Assembly: GCF_029543085.1 (NCBI RefSeq)
Contig: NZ_CP119967.1
Span: 2,568,501 to 2,632,500, forward strand
Direction: 5' to 3'
Source of the DNA: Pseudomonas sp. A34-9
GTDB taxonomy: Bacteria > Pseudomonadota > Gammaproteobacteria > Pseudomonadales > Pseudomonadaceae
DNA: 64,000 nt
Position 1 is the stretch's first letter. Each line of letters starts with the position of its first letter. A model generated the notes under the pieces. The model was not told the origin of the DNA. It searched no databases and saw nothing but the letters and a program-made list of their open reading frames with translations. The position numbers were made by a program, and so were the translations under genes. Of the stretch, positions 41,169 to 49,780 are shown piece by piece.

Positions 41169-43381
41169 TGAGCCTCATCGACGATACCCGCCTCGAACTG
41201 CCACGGCGGGTTTTTCTCAAGCAAGCGGCGACGGTTGCTTCAGGCTTGGCGATTGCCCTGTATTTGCCCGGCGGCATGGCGGCCACTGACCCGAAAGCCC
41301 CGGCACCGGCCAGAGAATTCGAGCCGAATGCCTGGGTGCGCATCTTTCCCGACGGTACGGTGAAACTGGTGGTGCACAAGCACGATTCCGGCACCGGCAC
41401 GCAAACGGCGCTGGCCGCGTGCGTGGCGGAAGAGCTGGACGTCAACCCGATGACCGTACAGGTGATCACCCCGGAAGATCCGTTTTTCGAAACCTATATG
41501 CATCCGGTCTGGAAGGTCTTTTCCACGGGCGGCAGCACCAGCGTTTCCCTCGAATACGATCGCTTGCGCATGGCCGGTGCTACGGCGCGGGCGCTATTGA
41601 TTACGGCGGCAGCCAAGCAGTGGAAAGTCAGCCCTGACAGTTGCACCACCGAAGAAGGCCGAGTCGTCCACACCGCGAGCCAGCGCAGCCTCGGTTATGG
41701 CGAACTGGTCGGCGTCGCGGCGAATCTGTCCGCCCCGAGCAACGTCACGCTGAAGGATCCGGCGCAGTTCAAATACATCGGCAAACTGCGCCACAAGCGC
41801 GATGCGGCGGCCAAGGTCTGCGGGCGGTTCAAGTACAGCATCGACGTGCAATTGCCGGCCATGCTGGTGGCGGTGATCCAGCGCGCGCCGGTGGTCGGGG
41901 CAACAGTGCTCAGCGTCGATTCTGCTGCGGCTCTGAAAGTGCCGGGCGTGCGCAAAGTGCTGGCGATTCCGGGGCGGCCCAATGTACTCGGCGGCAATCT
42001 GGAAGGTGTCGCCGTGTTGGCAGATACGTTCTGGGCAGCGCAGCAGGGCCGCAAGGTGCTGGAGATCAAATGGAGCGATTCGCCGCTGGCCGGGTTCGAC
42101 AGTGAGCAATTGTTCAGCGCTCAGGCCCGAGCCATCGGCGATCCTCAAGCGCAAACCGTCAAAGCCATGACCCACGGCGATGTCGCCGGGCAATGGGCGG
42201 GCGCGGCGAAGCTGATCGAAGCCGATTACACCATGCCCTACAAGGTGCAAAACCCGCTGGAGCCGATCTGTATCACCGCACAGGTCAAGGACAAGGCAAT
42301 CACTTACTGGGGCGGCGTGCAGGTGCCGTCCTCGGCGCTGGAGGCAGCGCAAACCGTGTGCGGGATCGACAAGGCCAACGTGACCATTCATGAGCTGGTC
42401 TCCGGCGGCAGCTTCGGTGCACGGGAGGCGAAATACTGGTTGTTTGAAGTCGCGTATCTGGCGCAGAAAACCGGTGTGCCGGTGAAGCTGCTCAACAGCC
42501 GCGAAGATGAAATGCACGCGCTGTTCAATCATCCGGCGACGCTGCATCGGGTCAAAGGCGCGCTCGACGCCCAGGGCAAACTCAGCGCGCTGCAACTGCA
42601 CGCGGTGTCACCGGCCTCACCGGAACAGTGGGAGCCGGGCTATTTCGAACGCCCCGACAAGATGGATTACAGCACCACGGAGGCGATCACCGCGTGGGAC
42701 TTCGCCTACCGTCCGCCGCATCTGGAGCTGAACTGGGTCAAGCACGAAAGCAACGTGCCCAGTGGTTGGTATCGCTCGGTGAGTTTCATCCCGAATGTGT
42801 TCGCCGTGGAAAGCTTCATGGATGAACTGGCTCACGCTGCCGGTGAAGATCCATTGGCATTCAGGCTGGCCAATATGCAGGAGCGGCCACGGCACGTGGC
42901 AGTGCTGAAGCAAGCGGCCGAGCGCGCCGGTTGGGGCAAACCGTTGCCACCCGGCACGGCCCTGGGGATCGCGACCAATCAGGGTTACACCAGTTTTATC
43001 GCGGTGGTTGCGCGAGTGGCGACGGTTGACGGCAAGGCCCAGGTCGAGAAGCTCACCTGCGTGGTCGATTGCGGTTTGGCGGTCTCGCCGGGCGGTGTCG
43101 AAGAGCAGATTTATGGCGGCTTGATGTGGGGTTTCGGCCATGCGTTGTTCGACCGCCTCGACATCAAACAAGGCCGGGTGGCGCAGAGCAATTTCCACGA
43201 CTACCGCGTCACGCGCATGTCCGACATGCCGGCCACCGATATCCTCGTACTGGATGGCGAACCAGACAAACCGGGTGGCGTCGGTGAGTTGGGCAGTCCA
43301 TCGGTGGTGCCGGCCATCGCCAATGCCCTGTTCGCGCTGACCGGCGTGCGCCAACGTTCGACGCCATTGAACCTGGGGTAA
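41168..43381 (+). CDS. Molybdopterin-binding large subunit (IorB-like), Tat-exported
   Basis: The 737-residue subunit would bind a molybdenum cofactor and hydroxylate an N-heterocycle or aldehyde with water as oxygen source. It begins with a twin-arginine export signal (LPRRVFLKQAATVASGLAIAL), so the enzyme is likely periplasmic. Conserved segments GSFGAREAKYW and the terminal GGVGELGSPSVVPAIANAL, which holds the catalytic Glu, are present. No FAD subunit is encoded, as in isoquinoline 1-oxidoreductase, which passes electrons to a cytochrome. The start overlaps the small-subunit stop by one base. Confidence 0.9.
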   Translation: MSLIDDTRLELPRRVFLKQAATVASGLAIALYLPGGMAATDPKAPAPAREFEPNAWVRIFPDGTVKLVVHKHDSGTGTQTALAACVAEELDVNPMTVQVITPEDPFFETYMHPVWKVFSTGGSTSVSLEYDRLRMAGATARALLITAAAKQWKVSPDSCTTEEGRVVHTASQRSLGYGELVGVAANLSAPSNVTLKDPAQFKYIGKLRHKRDAAAKVCGRFKYSIDVQLPAMLVAVIQRAPVVGATVLSVDSAAALKVPGVRKVLAIPGRPNVLGGNLEGVAVLADTFWAAQQGRKVLEIKWSDSPLAGFDSEQLFSAQARAIGDPQAQTVKAMTHGDVAGQWAGAAKLIEADYTMPYKVQNPLEPICITAQVKDKAITYWGGVQVPSSALEAAQTVCGIDKANVTIHELVSGGSFGAREAKYWLFEVAYLAQKTGVPVKLLNSREDEMHALFNHPATLHRVKGALDAQGKLSALQLHAVSPASPEQWEPGYFERPDKMDYSTTEAITAWDFAYRPPHLELNWVKHESNVPSGWYRSVSFIPNVFAVESFMDELAHAAGEDPLAFRLANMQERPRHVAVLKQAAERAGWGKPLPPGTALGIATNQGYTSFIAVVARVATVDGKAQVEKLTCVVDCGLAVSPGGVEEQIYGGLMWGFGHALFDRLDIKQGRVAQSNFHDYRVTRMSDMPATDILVLDGEPDKPGGVGELGSPSVVPAIANALFALTGVRQRSTPLNLG

Positions 43382-43387
43382 ACCGCC

Positions 43388-44281
43388 ATGGATTTGCGTC
43401 TGCTGCGGTACTTCATGGCGTTGGCCGATGAGTTGCACTTCGGTCGCGCTGCCGAACGCCTGCACATCTGCCAGCCACCGTTGAGCCAGCAGATTCGCCT
43501 GCTGGAGGAGGAACTGGGCACGCCGCTGTTCGAGCGCAGTCATCATCGGGTTGAACTGACGGCGGCGGGGCAGATGCTCAAGGAGCAGGCACCGCTGGTG
43601 TTTGAACAGCTTGAGCGGGCGCTGGACCTGACGCGACAGACCGGACGCGGGCAACTGGGCGAGCTGGAAATCGGCATGATCAGTTCGGTAATGGTCGGCG
43701 TGCTGCCCAAGGCCCTGCATCTGTTTCGTGAGCGCTATCCGCAGGTCAACTGGCGTCTGCATGAAATGACCCCGGCGGCACAGGTCAAGGCGTTGAAGGA
43801 AAAACGCATCGATGCCTGTGTGTTTCGTGTCGGTTACGACGATCCGCAGTTGCGCAATGAACTGCTGATCTACGAGCCGATCCATGTGGTGATGCCGGCG
43901 GATCATCCGCTGGCTGATCGCGAGGTGCTGGCGCCGGCGGATCTGGCGCAAGAGCCGTTCGTGGCGCTGGAGTTGAAGCAGTCGCGGTTCGCCCATTTTC
44001 TGTATCAGTGCTGCATTCAGGCCGGGTTCACGCCGCAGATCAGGCAGCAGGTGATCGAGGTGCAGACCTTGCTGAGCCTGGTGCGTGCCGGGTTTGGCGT
44101 GGCGCTGTTGCCGGCGTCCATCGAGCAATTGGCCCCGGCGGGGTTGGTGTTTCGGCGCTTGACCCCGGCGCTGCCGGAGGTGCCGTTGTATGCCACTTAT
44201 CGGGCGGACGATGCTTCGCCGGTGCTCAAGCTGTTTCTCGACACCCTCCGAGAACTCAGCGGCAACCCCAAACCCCTGTAG
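43388..44281 (+). CDS. LysR-family transcriptional regulator
   Basis: A 297-residue regulator of the BenM/CatM-like branch: MDLRLLRYFMALADELHFGRAAERLHICQPPLSQQIRLLEEELG makes the helix-turn-helix, followed by a ligand domain. It is 6 bp downstream of the large subunit gene and so belongs to that operon, implying that it senses a substrate of the pathway. Its stop codon TAG is provided by the start of the palindromic repeat at 44277 (CCCCTGTAG). Confidence 0.9.
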   Translation: MDLRLLRYFMALADELHFGRAAERLHICQPPLSQQIRLLEEELGTPLFERSHHRVELTAAGQMLKEQAPLVFEQLERALDLTRQTGRGQLGELEIGMISSVMVGVLPKALHLFRERYPQVNWRLHEMTPAAQVKALKEKRIDACVFRVGYDDPQLRNELLIYEPIHVVMPADHPLADREVLAPADLAQEPFVALELKQSRFAHFLYQCCIQAGFTPQIRQQVIEVQTLLSLVRAGFGVALLPASIEQLAPAGLVFRRLTPALPEVPLYATYRADDASPVLKLFLDTLRELSGNPKPL

Positions 44282-44363
44282 GAGCTGCCGAAGGCTGCGA
44301 TCTTTCGACTTTGATTTTTTACAGATCAAGATCAAAAGATCGCAGCCTTCGGCAGCTCCTACA
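44277..44363. repeat. Palindromic repeat (TGTAGGAGCTGCCGAAGG family)
   Basis: Arms TGTAGGAGCTGCCGAAGGC and its complement flank a less perfect middle with TTTGATTTTTTACAGATCAAGATC. It follows the LysR gene and probably acts as a transcription end signal there. Confidence 0.9.
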
Positions 44364-44451
44364 GAGGGATTTGGTGTGTGTGAAAAGGGTGGCACGATCA
44401 CAAACCCGTGCGGTCGTACTCTTCACATGGCGTATCACTTGTGGAGATCCA

Positions 44452-45948
44452 ATGAGCCAGGAAGTCCTGACCACCGAAACCAATCGCCGCCAGTTGCAGC
44501 AGATCATTGCCGGGCTGTCCGACGGGGTGATTCTGCTGGAGCTGGATAAGAGCATTCTCTGGGCCAACGAAGCGGCACTGGCCATGCACGGTGTCAGCCG
44601 GATCACCGATCTGGGCCACAATGCCGACGAATACGCCAAAAAATTCAATCTGCGCTATCGCAACAATCACTCGATCAGCGCCGAAAACTATCCGATCAGC
44701 CGGGTCGCGCGCTGTGAAAGTTTCAGTGACGTACTGATCGAAGTGTCCCCGATCGACGACCCCGAGCGCATCTGGGTGCACAGTGTGCGCAGCATGATCC
44801 TCACCGATCGCGAAGGGCAGCCCGAGTCGCTGGTGCTGATCATGAGCGACGTCACTGACTGGGCCAATGCCGAGCAGCGCTTCGAAAGGACGTTCAACGC
44901 CAATCCGGCACCGGCGGTGATCTGTCGTCTCAGCGACCTGCGCTACATCAAAGTCAATCCGGGGTTTCTGGAGATGACCGGGTACACCCGTGAGCAAGTG
45001 ATTGGCACTTCCTCTTATGAAATCGATATTTTTGAGCAGGCCGAACACCGGGATCTGGCGATCCAGCGTCTGCGCGACGTTGCGACCATCCCGCAAATGC
45101 AGGCTGAACTGCGCCTGCCCGATGGCAGCAGCAAGCAAGTGATCGTCGCCGGCCAGCCGCTGACGCTCAACGATGAGGATTGCATGCTGTTTTCCTTTGT
45201 CGACATGGAGTTGCGGCACAAGGCCGAGGTGGCGCTGCGCCAGAGTGAGGAACGTTTTGCCAAGGCCTTTCGCCTGACGCCGGTACCGATCCTGATCTGC
45301 AGTGCCGACGAGCAACAGGTGATCGACGTCAATCAGGCGTTCCTCGAAACCCTGGCCTATGACAGCGAGGACGTGCTCGGCAAAACCGTCACGCAGCTGG
45401 ATTTCATCGATGACGGCGGCGCGCGCACACGGTTGTTGGCCGCGCTGGCGAAAAACGGTCGGGTGGATCGCGTGGATGTGCGGGTGCGCAGGAAGGATGC
45501 GGACCTGCTCGAGTGTGCGCTGTCCGCCGACACCGTGAATATTCAGGATATGCCGTGTTATTTGCTGGTGTTGATGGACATCACCGAGCGCAAGCGCACC
45601 GAGCTGGAGCTGGTGGCGGCGATTGAGGAAGTGATGAAAGACGCTTCCTGGTTCAGCCGTACGTTGATCGAGAAACTGGCCAATGTGAAGAAGGTCAATT
45701 CGCCGCAACTGCCCAGCGTGTCGTTCACCGATCTGACGGCGCGCGAGCGTGATGTGCTGGGGTTGATCTGTGAAGGGCTGGCGGACAAGGAGATCGCGGC
45801 GCGACTGAAACTGGCGCCGAATACGGTGCGCAATCATGTGGCGACGGTGTATTCCAAGCTGGATGTGCACAGCCGCAGTGAGGCGATTGTCTGGGCGCGG
45901 GAGCGTGGGCTGTTTTCCGGGGAGCGGGGCGCCAAGGGCCAGCGCTGA
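44452..45948 (+). CDS. Multi-PAS LuxR-type transcriptional regulator
   Basis: The 498-residue protein has three PAS-like sensor domains in series (about 8-115, 145-255 and 270-385, e.g. GLSDGVILLELDKSILWANEAAL and KAFRLTPVPILICSADEQQVIDVNQAF) and a C-terminal LuxR helix-turn-helix (LTARERDVLGLICEGLADKEIAARLKLAPNTVRNHV...). It lacks membrane spans, so it senses a cytoplasmic signal, perhaps redox, haem or a small ligand. GGAG lies 7 bases before the ATG at 44452. Unlike FixJ/NarL it has no receiver domain. Confidence 0.88.
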   Translation: MSQEVLTTETNRRQLQQIIAGLSDGVILLELDKSILWANEAALAMHGVSRITDLGHNADEYAKKFNLRYRNNHSISAENYPISRVARCESFSDVLIEVSPIDDPERIWVHSVRSMILTDREGQPESLVLIMSDVTDWANAEQRFERTFNANPAPAVICRLSDLRYIKVNPGFLEMTGYTREQVIGTSSYEIDIFEQAEHRDLAIQRLRDVATIPQMQAELRLPDGSSKQVIVAGQPLTLNDEDCMLFSFVDMELRHKAEVALRQSEERFAKAFRLTPVPILICSADEQQVIDVNQAFLETLAYDSEDVLGKTVTQLDFIDDGGARTRLLAALAKNGRVDRVDVRVRRKDADLLECALSADTVNIQDMPCYLLVLMDITERKRTELELVAAIEEVMKDASWFSRTLIEKLANVKKVNSPQLPSVSFTDLTARERDVLGLICEGLADKEIAARLKLAPNTVRNHVATVYSKLDVHSRSEAIVWARERGLFSGERGAKGQR

Positions 45949-46083
45949 GGTGCAAATGCACTAGTTCGACAGGTGCAAATTGAGGTGTTGGCGGTCGACG
46001 GCTGTTCTTAGTCTGGCGGGGTGCGATACGAGTCTTTTCGGCTCGGGATCGCGGCCCTTCGCAGTCGTTAAAGGAACAGTCTG

Positions 46084-46341
46084 ATGATAAATCTTGCGCA
46101 GTTGCGCGCGCAGCTTGAGCGCAGTTTTTCGCCGCTGGCGTGTGAGTGTCTGGTGGATGGGGATCATTCGCTGACCGTGAAGCTTTATCACCCGGTGTCG
46201 GGGCAGGTCGATCTGGTGATCAGTGGGCTGAAACTTAATGCGCTGCGCACGCCGGAGTCGGTGGAGGCGTTGATTGAAGAGTTGCGGTATGAGCTTGAGA
46301 GCAATTCTTTGCGTTCTGCTCGGGATCCGGATTTGGCTTAG
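46084..46341 (+). CDS. DUF1652 small protein
   Basis: An 85-residue protein with the Pseudomonas DUF1652 pattern: LAQLRAQLERSFSPLACECLVDGDHSLTVKLYHPVSGQVDLVISGL then SVEALIEELRYELE. AAAGGAAC precedes the ATG. Function is unknown. It stands alone between the PAS-LuxR gene and the insertion sequence. Confidence 0.85.
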   Translation: MINLAQLRAQLERSFSPLACECLVDGDHSLTVKLYHPVSGQVDLVISGLKLNALRTPESVEALIEELRYELESNSLRSARDPDLA

Positions 46342-46399
46342 GCGTTTTAGGCTTGGCGGCCTTTGGGCCGGCCATGCTTTTGGGGGTTTGGGGGTATAT

Positions 46400-46488
46400 C
46401 CGTTTCTTCGGGTGTTGCTGAGTAGGGTTCCGCCCTTACGGCGGGTCACTTTTTCCAGACGCCGAAAAAGTAACCAAAAAGGCTTGCT
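46400..46488. repeat. Left part of a dispersed Pseudomonas repeat split by the IS
   Basis: The sequence around GGTTCCGCCCTTACGGCGGGTCAC and CCGAAAAAGTAACCAAAAAGG resembles a GC-rich intergenic repeat common in Pseudomonas genomes. It appears to be continuous with the repeat at 47813-48010 once the insertion sequence is removed. The assignment rests on remembered resemblance. Confidence 0.5.
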
Positions 46489-47812
46489 GGTATGACTCAC
46501 CCACATAGGTAACAAAACAGTTCAAGCACATAGGTAACAGTTTTTAACTGGCACTGGTCGATTCCGAGGATCTGACCATGCCGTGGCGAGAGCTGAAACC
46601 TATGGACCTTAAAGTGATGTTCATCGCCGACTATCTGTCCGGTCGGCTCAACTTCAGTCAACTCTGTGCGGCTCACAGCATCAGTCGCAAGACTGGCTAC
46701 AAGTGGGTGGCCCGCTACAACGCGGACAGCATCAATGGCTTGGCGGAGTGCAGTCGCAAGCGTCATTCTCAAGCACAGGCTGTGCCGTTTGCGGTCAAAG
46801 AAGCCATTCTTGAGCTGCGGCGCCAAGGTCAAACCACGCCGGGCCCGAAAAAGATCCAGACAGCCCTGCAAGAGCGGTTTCCAGATCAGCCGCCGCCCTC
46901 CAAAACCACGATCTACAACGTGCTTAAAAAAGCGGGGCTAGTGGTGTCTCGACGGTTGCGTCAGCGTGTCGCTGTCTATCCAAAACCACTCCAGAAAGCC
47001 GACCTTCCTAATCAGCTCTGGAGCGCTGATTACAAAGGCCAATACCTGACAGGAGACGGTGTCTGGTGTTACCCGTTGACGGTAATGGATCACGCCAGTC
47101 GATTTTTACTGGCTTGTGAAAGTATGCCGAGCACGACTTTCAAGGACGCCAAAGCCACCTTCGAACGGTTATTTAAGACGTATGGGATGCCTGAGCGGAT
47201 CCGCACTGATAACGGTGTCCCTTTTGCCAGCGGCGGGCGTGCGGGGTTATCACAATTATCCATTTGGTGGGCTCGTCTAGGCATCATTCATGAGCGGACT
47301 CAACCTGGGCGACCTGAGCAAAACGGACGGCATGAACGCATGCACCGCACGCTTAAAAGTACATTGCCAAGACCGCCGGAAATTGAGTGGGGAGCTCAGC
47401 AGAAGCATTTTGATCTGTTCATGCAGCACTATAATCATGAGCGTTTTCATGAGGCATTGGGGCAGAAAACCCCGGCCTCTTGCTACATCAGCTCTTCACG
47501 GGTATTTCCGAGAAAGTTGCCGGAGATGAAATACCCCAGCCATGTTGAGGCATACCGAACGGACTCCAACGGCGTAGTGAACAAAGGAAGGCTCAGAATC
47601 TATGTGGGCTATGTCCTGAAACATCAGATAGTCGGATTGGAGAGCATCAGCGAGGGTGTTTGGGACATCATCTTTGGGCCTGTTCTACTGGGACGTGTTG
47701 ATGAACGAGACGCTAAGGATGGTTATCTGACGCTCAAAGTAATCAAAAATAAGTGATCAGGTGTTACCCATGTGCCTGAACTTAACTGTTACCTATGTGG
47801 TTGTCCCGTTCA
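46489..47812 (+). mobile_element. IS481-type insertion sequence
   Basis: A ~1.3-kb element with one transposase gene. Each end carries a doublet of the same 14-mer: CCACATAGGTAACA at 46501 and GCACATAGGTAACA at 46526 on the left, TGTTACCCATGTGC at 47762 and TGTTACCTATGTGG at 47787 on the right, with 25-bp spacing on both sides. A TGCT tetranucleotide flanks the proposed outer borders (46485-46488 and 47813-47816) and could be the target duplication. The exact ends are inferred from this flank rather than from perfect terminal repeats. Confidence 0.75.
46578..47756 (+). CDS. IS481-family transposase
   Basis: The 392-residue transposase has an N-terminal helix-turn-helix (FSQLCAAHSISRKTGYKWVARY), a second helical domain (KTTIYNVLKKAGLV) and an integrase-core DDE domain: first Asp in LWSADYKGQYL, second Asp in RIRTDNGVPFAS, and Glu in GRPEQNGRHERMH. 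The reading frame is full length and undamaged, so the element may still move. Confidence 0.93.
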   Translation: MPWRELKPMDLKVMFIADYLSGRLNFSQLCAAHSISRKTGYKWVARYNADSINGLAECSRKRHSQAQAVPFAVKEAILELRRQGQTTPGPKKIQTALQERFPDQPPPSKTTIYNVLKKAGLVVSRRLRQRVAVYPKPLQKADLPNQLWSADYKGQYLTGDGVWCYPLTVMDHASRFLLACESMPSTTFKDAKATFERLFKTYGMPERIRTDNGVPFASGGRAGLSQLSIWWARLGIIHERTQPGRPEQNGRHERMHRTLKSTLPRPPEIEWGAQQKHFDLFMQHYNHERFHEALGQKTPASCYISSSRVFPRKLPEMKYPSHVEAYRTDSNGVVNKGRLRIYVGYVLKHQIVGLESISEGVWDIIFGPVLLGRVDERDAKDGYLTLKVIKNK

Positions 47813-48010
47813 TGCTCCTACGTTCGGCCCGCTCGCTGAGGCTCGGGGTTCCTTCGTTCCGGGATTGATCCGGGCGCAGCGCCTACGGTTTGCTTCGCTG
47901 CACCTCCTCTCGCTGTGTTTGGCTTCGCCAAACGGTCGCTGCGCTCCCACCCCCGGATCAATCCCTCCACTCAGCCTTCCGATGTCGCCCGTAGATCAAG
48001 ATCAAAAGCC
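47813..48010. repeat. Right part of the IS-split dispersed repeat with a long hairpin
   Basis: GGGATTGATCCGGG (47861-47874) pairs with CCCGGATCAATCCC (47952-47965), forming a 105-bp inverted structure that encloses a smaller hairpin (GTTTGG-CTTC-GCCAAAC). The region has no open gene and reads as a structured repeat of the kind scattered in Pseudomonas. Confidence 0.65.
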
Positions 48011-48090
48011 GCAGCCGAGCTAACGCTCATCCTGTTGAGTGGTGAGGGGCAGAAGCGGTGCGGGGTGGGCGCTGCCTGCTTTTGCTTTTT

Positions 48091-48625
48091 TGTAGGAGCG
48101 AGCTTGCTCGCGAAGGCGGCCTGACAGCCGACCAATGGTCTAGCGGATGTACTCAATCCCAATGTAGGAGTGAGCCTGCTGGCGATTGCGGCTTGGCAGC
48201 CAACCCATCTTTGCCAGGTGTACTCAGGTCAACTGTGGGAGCGAGCTTGCTCGCGAAAGCGGTCTTACGGCCAACCAATCCTTTGCTGGATGCACCCAAC
48301 TCCACTGTAGGAGCTAGCCTGCTGGCGATTGCGGCTTGGCAGCCAACCCATCTTTGCCAAGTGTACTCAGGTCAACTGTGGGAGCGAGCTTGCTCGCGAA
48401 AGCGGCCTGACAGCCGACCAATGATCTAGCGGATGTACTCAATCCCAATGTAGGAGGGAGCCTGCTCGCGATTGCGGCTTGGCAGCCAACCCATCTTTGC
48501 CAGGTGTACTCAGGTCAACTGTGGGAGCAAGCTTGCTCGCGAAGGCGGTCTTACGGCCAACCAATTCTTTGCTGGATGCACCCAACTCCACTGTAGGAGC
48601 TAGCCTGCTGGCGATTGCGGCCTGG
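48091..48625 (+). repeat. Tandem REP array with a 286-bp higher-order unit
   Basis: Eight REP sequences in the same orientation start at 48091, 48163, 48234, 48306, 48377, 48449, 48521 (by 1 base) and 48592, i.e. every 71-72 bp. The first four and last four correspond one to one with an exact offset of 286 bp. Within each half, the spacers after members 2 and 4 match closely, and the spacers after 1 and 3 are diverged relatives. The array therefore looks like doubling of 71 to 143 to 286 to 572 bp. Spacers are repetitive, not unique, so this is no CRISPR. No gene lies in 47813-48810. Confidence 0.92.
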
Positions 48626-48810
48626 CTGGCAAAGCGGATCTCCGTCTGCCAACCCGCTCAAACCGCAACGCAAAATCGACAGCCATAACCACCCAATCCG
48701 GCCAATTCACTGGCGCTTGCAGGGGCCTCGGCTATAAAGAATGAGTGGTCAGGTCTTCCGTGGTCGGTTGGGTCGCGGAAGTTGCTCTTCCATTCATCGC
48801 GGGTCGTCCT

Positions 48811-49023
48811 ATGAACAATCTTGGGAAACGCGTGTTGCCGTTGGCTTTTTTTGCCGTTTTGCTGGCGGGTTGTGCCAGTCCTCCACCCCCTCCACCGGTT
48901 GCGCCACCTCCGCCACCGGAACGTACTTGCCAGGTGCTCGAAAACACTGAAGTCGCCGGTGACGTGTACGCCGACGGGCAGGTTACTCGACACATCACGA
49001 CCACCCGTTGCGTCACGCAGTAG
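48811..49023 (+). CDS. Small proline-rich lipoprotein
   Basis: A 70-residue protein with a lipoprotein signal peptide (VLPLAFFAVLLAGC, lipid-modified C21), a tract with two runs of prolines (PPPPPP and PPPPP), and a short C-terminal part with two cysteines (RTCQVL, TTRCVTQ) that may pair. It would be anchored in the outer membrane. The ribosome site is weak, and a longer upstream start is conceivable, but the lipobox fixes the mature form. No family is recognised. Confidence 0.75.
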   Translation: MNNLGKRVLPLAFFAVLLAGCASPPPPPPVAPPPPPERTCQVLENTEVAGDVYADGQVTRHITTTRCVTQ

Positions 49024-49658
49024 CGCCTGCGGGGCGTAGGTCTCGGGTTGAGCGGATTGTGCTGGTCGCCGACCTGGCCGGTACGGCGGTGTTTGCCGTG
49101 GAAGGTGCCATTGCGGCGATGCGCAGTCAGCTCGACCTGCTCGGGGTGATGGTGATTGCGTTTATCGTCGCCCTCGGCGGCGGGGTCACCCGTGACTTGC
49201 TGATTGGTGCGACGCCACCCAATGCCGTGGCCGACTGGCGCTACCCGGCGCTGGCGTTTTTCATGGGCGGGTTGGCGTTTGTCTTTCATGAGCAGGTGCT
49301 GGGCTGGTCCGGTTCAACGTTGATTGTGCTGGATGCAGCGGGGTTGGCGCTGTTTGCCGTGGCCGGTGCGCAAAAAGCGCTGAACTTCGGGATTACGCCG
49401 TTTGTGGCGATGCTGATGGGTACGATCACTGGCGTTGGTGGCGGGGTGATTCGCGACATTGTGCTGGCGCGGATACCGGTGGTGTTGCAGGTGGATTTGT
49501 ATGCGAGTTCGGCATTTTTAGGCGCGGCGGTGTTGATCGTTGCTCGCAAGCTGGGCGTTTCACCGGTAGCGGCGGCGTTGCTGGCGGGGGCGGTGTGTTT
49601 GACGTTGCGTTTGCTGTCGGTGCATTTCGGCTGGCAACTGCCCAAAGTCATTGCCTGA
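49008..49658 (+). CDS. TRIC/UPF0126-type membrane channel protein
   Basis: A membrane protein of up to 216 residues with two homologous halves, each of three hydrophobic segments and a signature: GVMVIAFIVALGGGVTRDLLIG and FVAMLMGTITGVGGGVIRDIVL. This repeat is characteristic of UPF0126 and of trimeric intracellular cation channels, proposed to conduct potassium. The start is uncertain: TTG at 49008 overlaps the lipoprotein gene by 16 bases, and GTG at 49059 is a shorter choice (199 residues); neither has a strong ribosome site. Confidence 0.85.
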   Translation: MRHAVAPAGRRSRVERIVLVADLAGTAVFAVEGAIAAMRSQLDLLGVMVIAFIVALGGGVTRDLLIGATPPNAVADWRYPALAFFMGGLAFVFHEQVLGWSGSTLIVLDAAGLALFAVAGAQKALNFGITPFVAMLMGTITGVGGGVIRDIVLARIPVVLQVDLYASSAFLGAAVLIVARKLGVSPVAAALLAGAVCLTLRLLSVHFGWQLPKVIA

Positions 49659-49670
49659 TACACAAATCCC

Positions 49671-49749
49671 TGTAGGAGCTGCCGAAGGCTGCGATCTTTT
49701 GATTTTTAGAAACAAGATCAAAAGATCGCAGCCTTCGGCAGCTCCTACA
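49671..49749. repeat. Palindromic repeat (TGTAGGAGCTGCCGAAGG family)
   Basis: Near-perfect arms of about 33 bp (TGTAGGAGCTGCCGAAGGC... with GATCTTTTGAT) around a short loop, between the convergent TRIC-like and short-chain dehydrogenase genes. Confidence 0.92.
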
Positions 49750-49780
49750 GGGACAAGATCAGTTCAAGTCCCGAGTGGGA

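Noticed and set aside
42617-44401. 594-codon minus-strand frame opposite the IorB-like and LysR genes
   Set aside because: It begins inside a palindromic repeat and spans two real genes on the other strand; composition is Arg/His/Gln-rich.
44398-45870. 490-codon minus-strand frame opposite the PAS-LuxR gene
   Set aside because: Antisense to a gene with clear PAS and LuxR motifs; no recognisable domain.
48091-48625. Regular 71-72 bp repeats considered as a CRISPR array
   Set aside because: The spacers are themselves copies of each other, the repeat core is a REP palindrome, and no cas genes are present.
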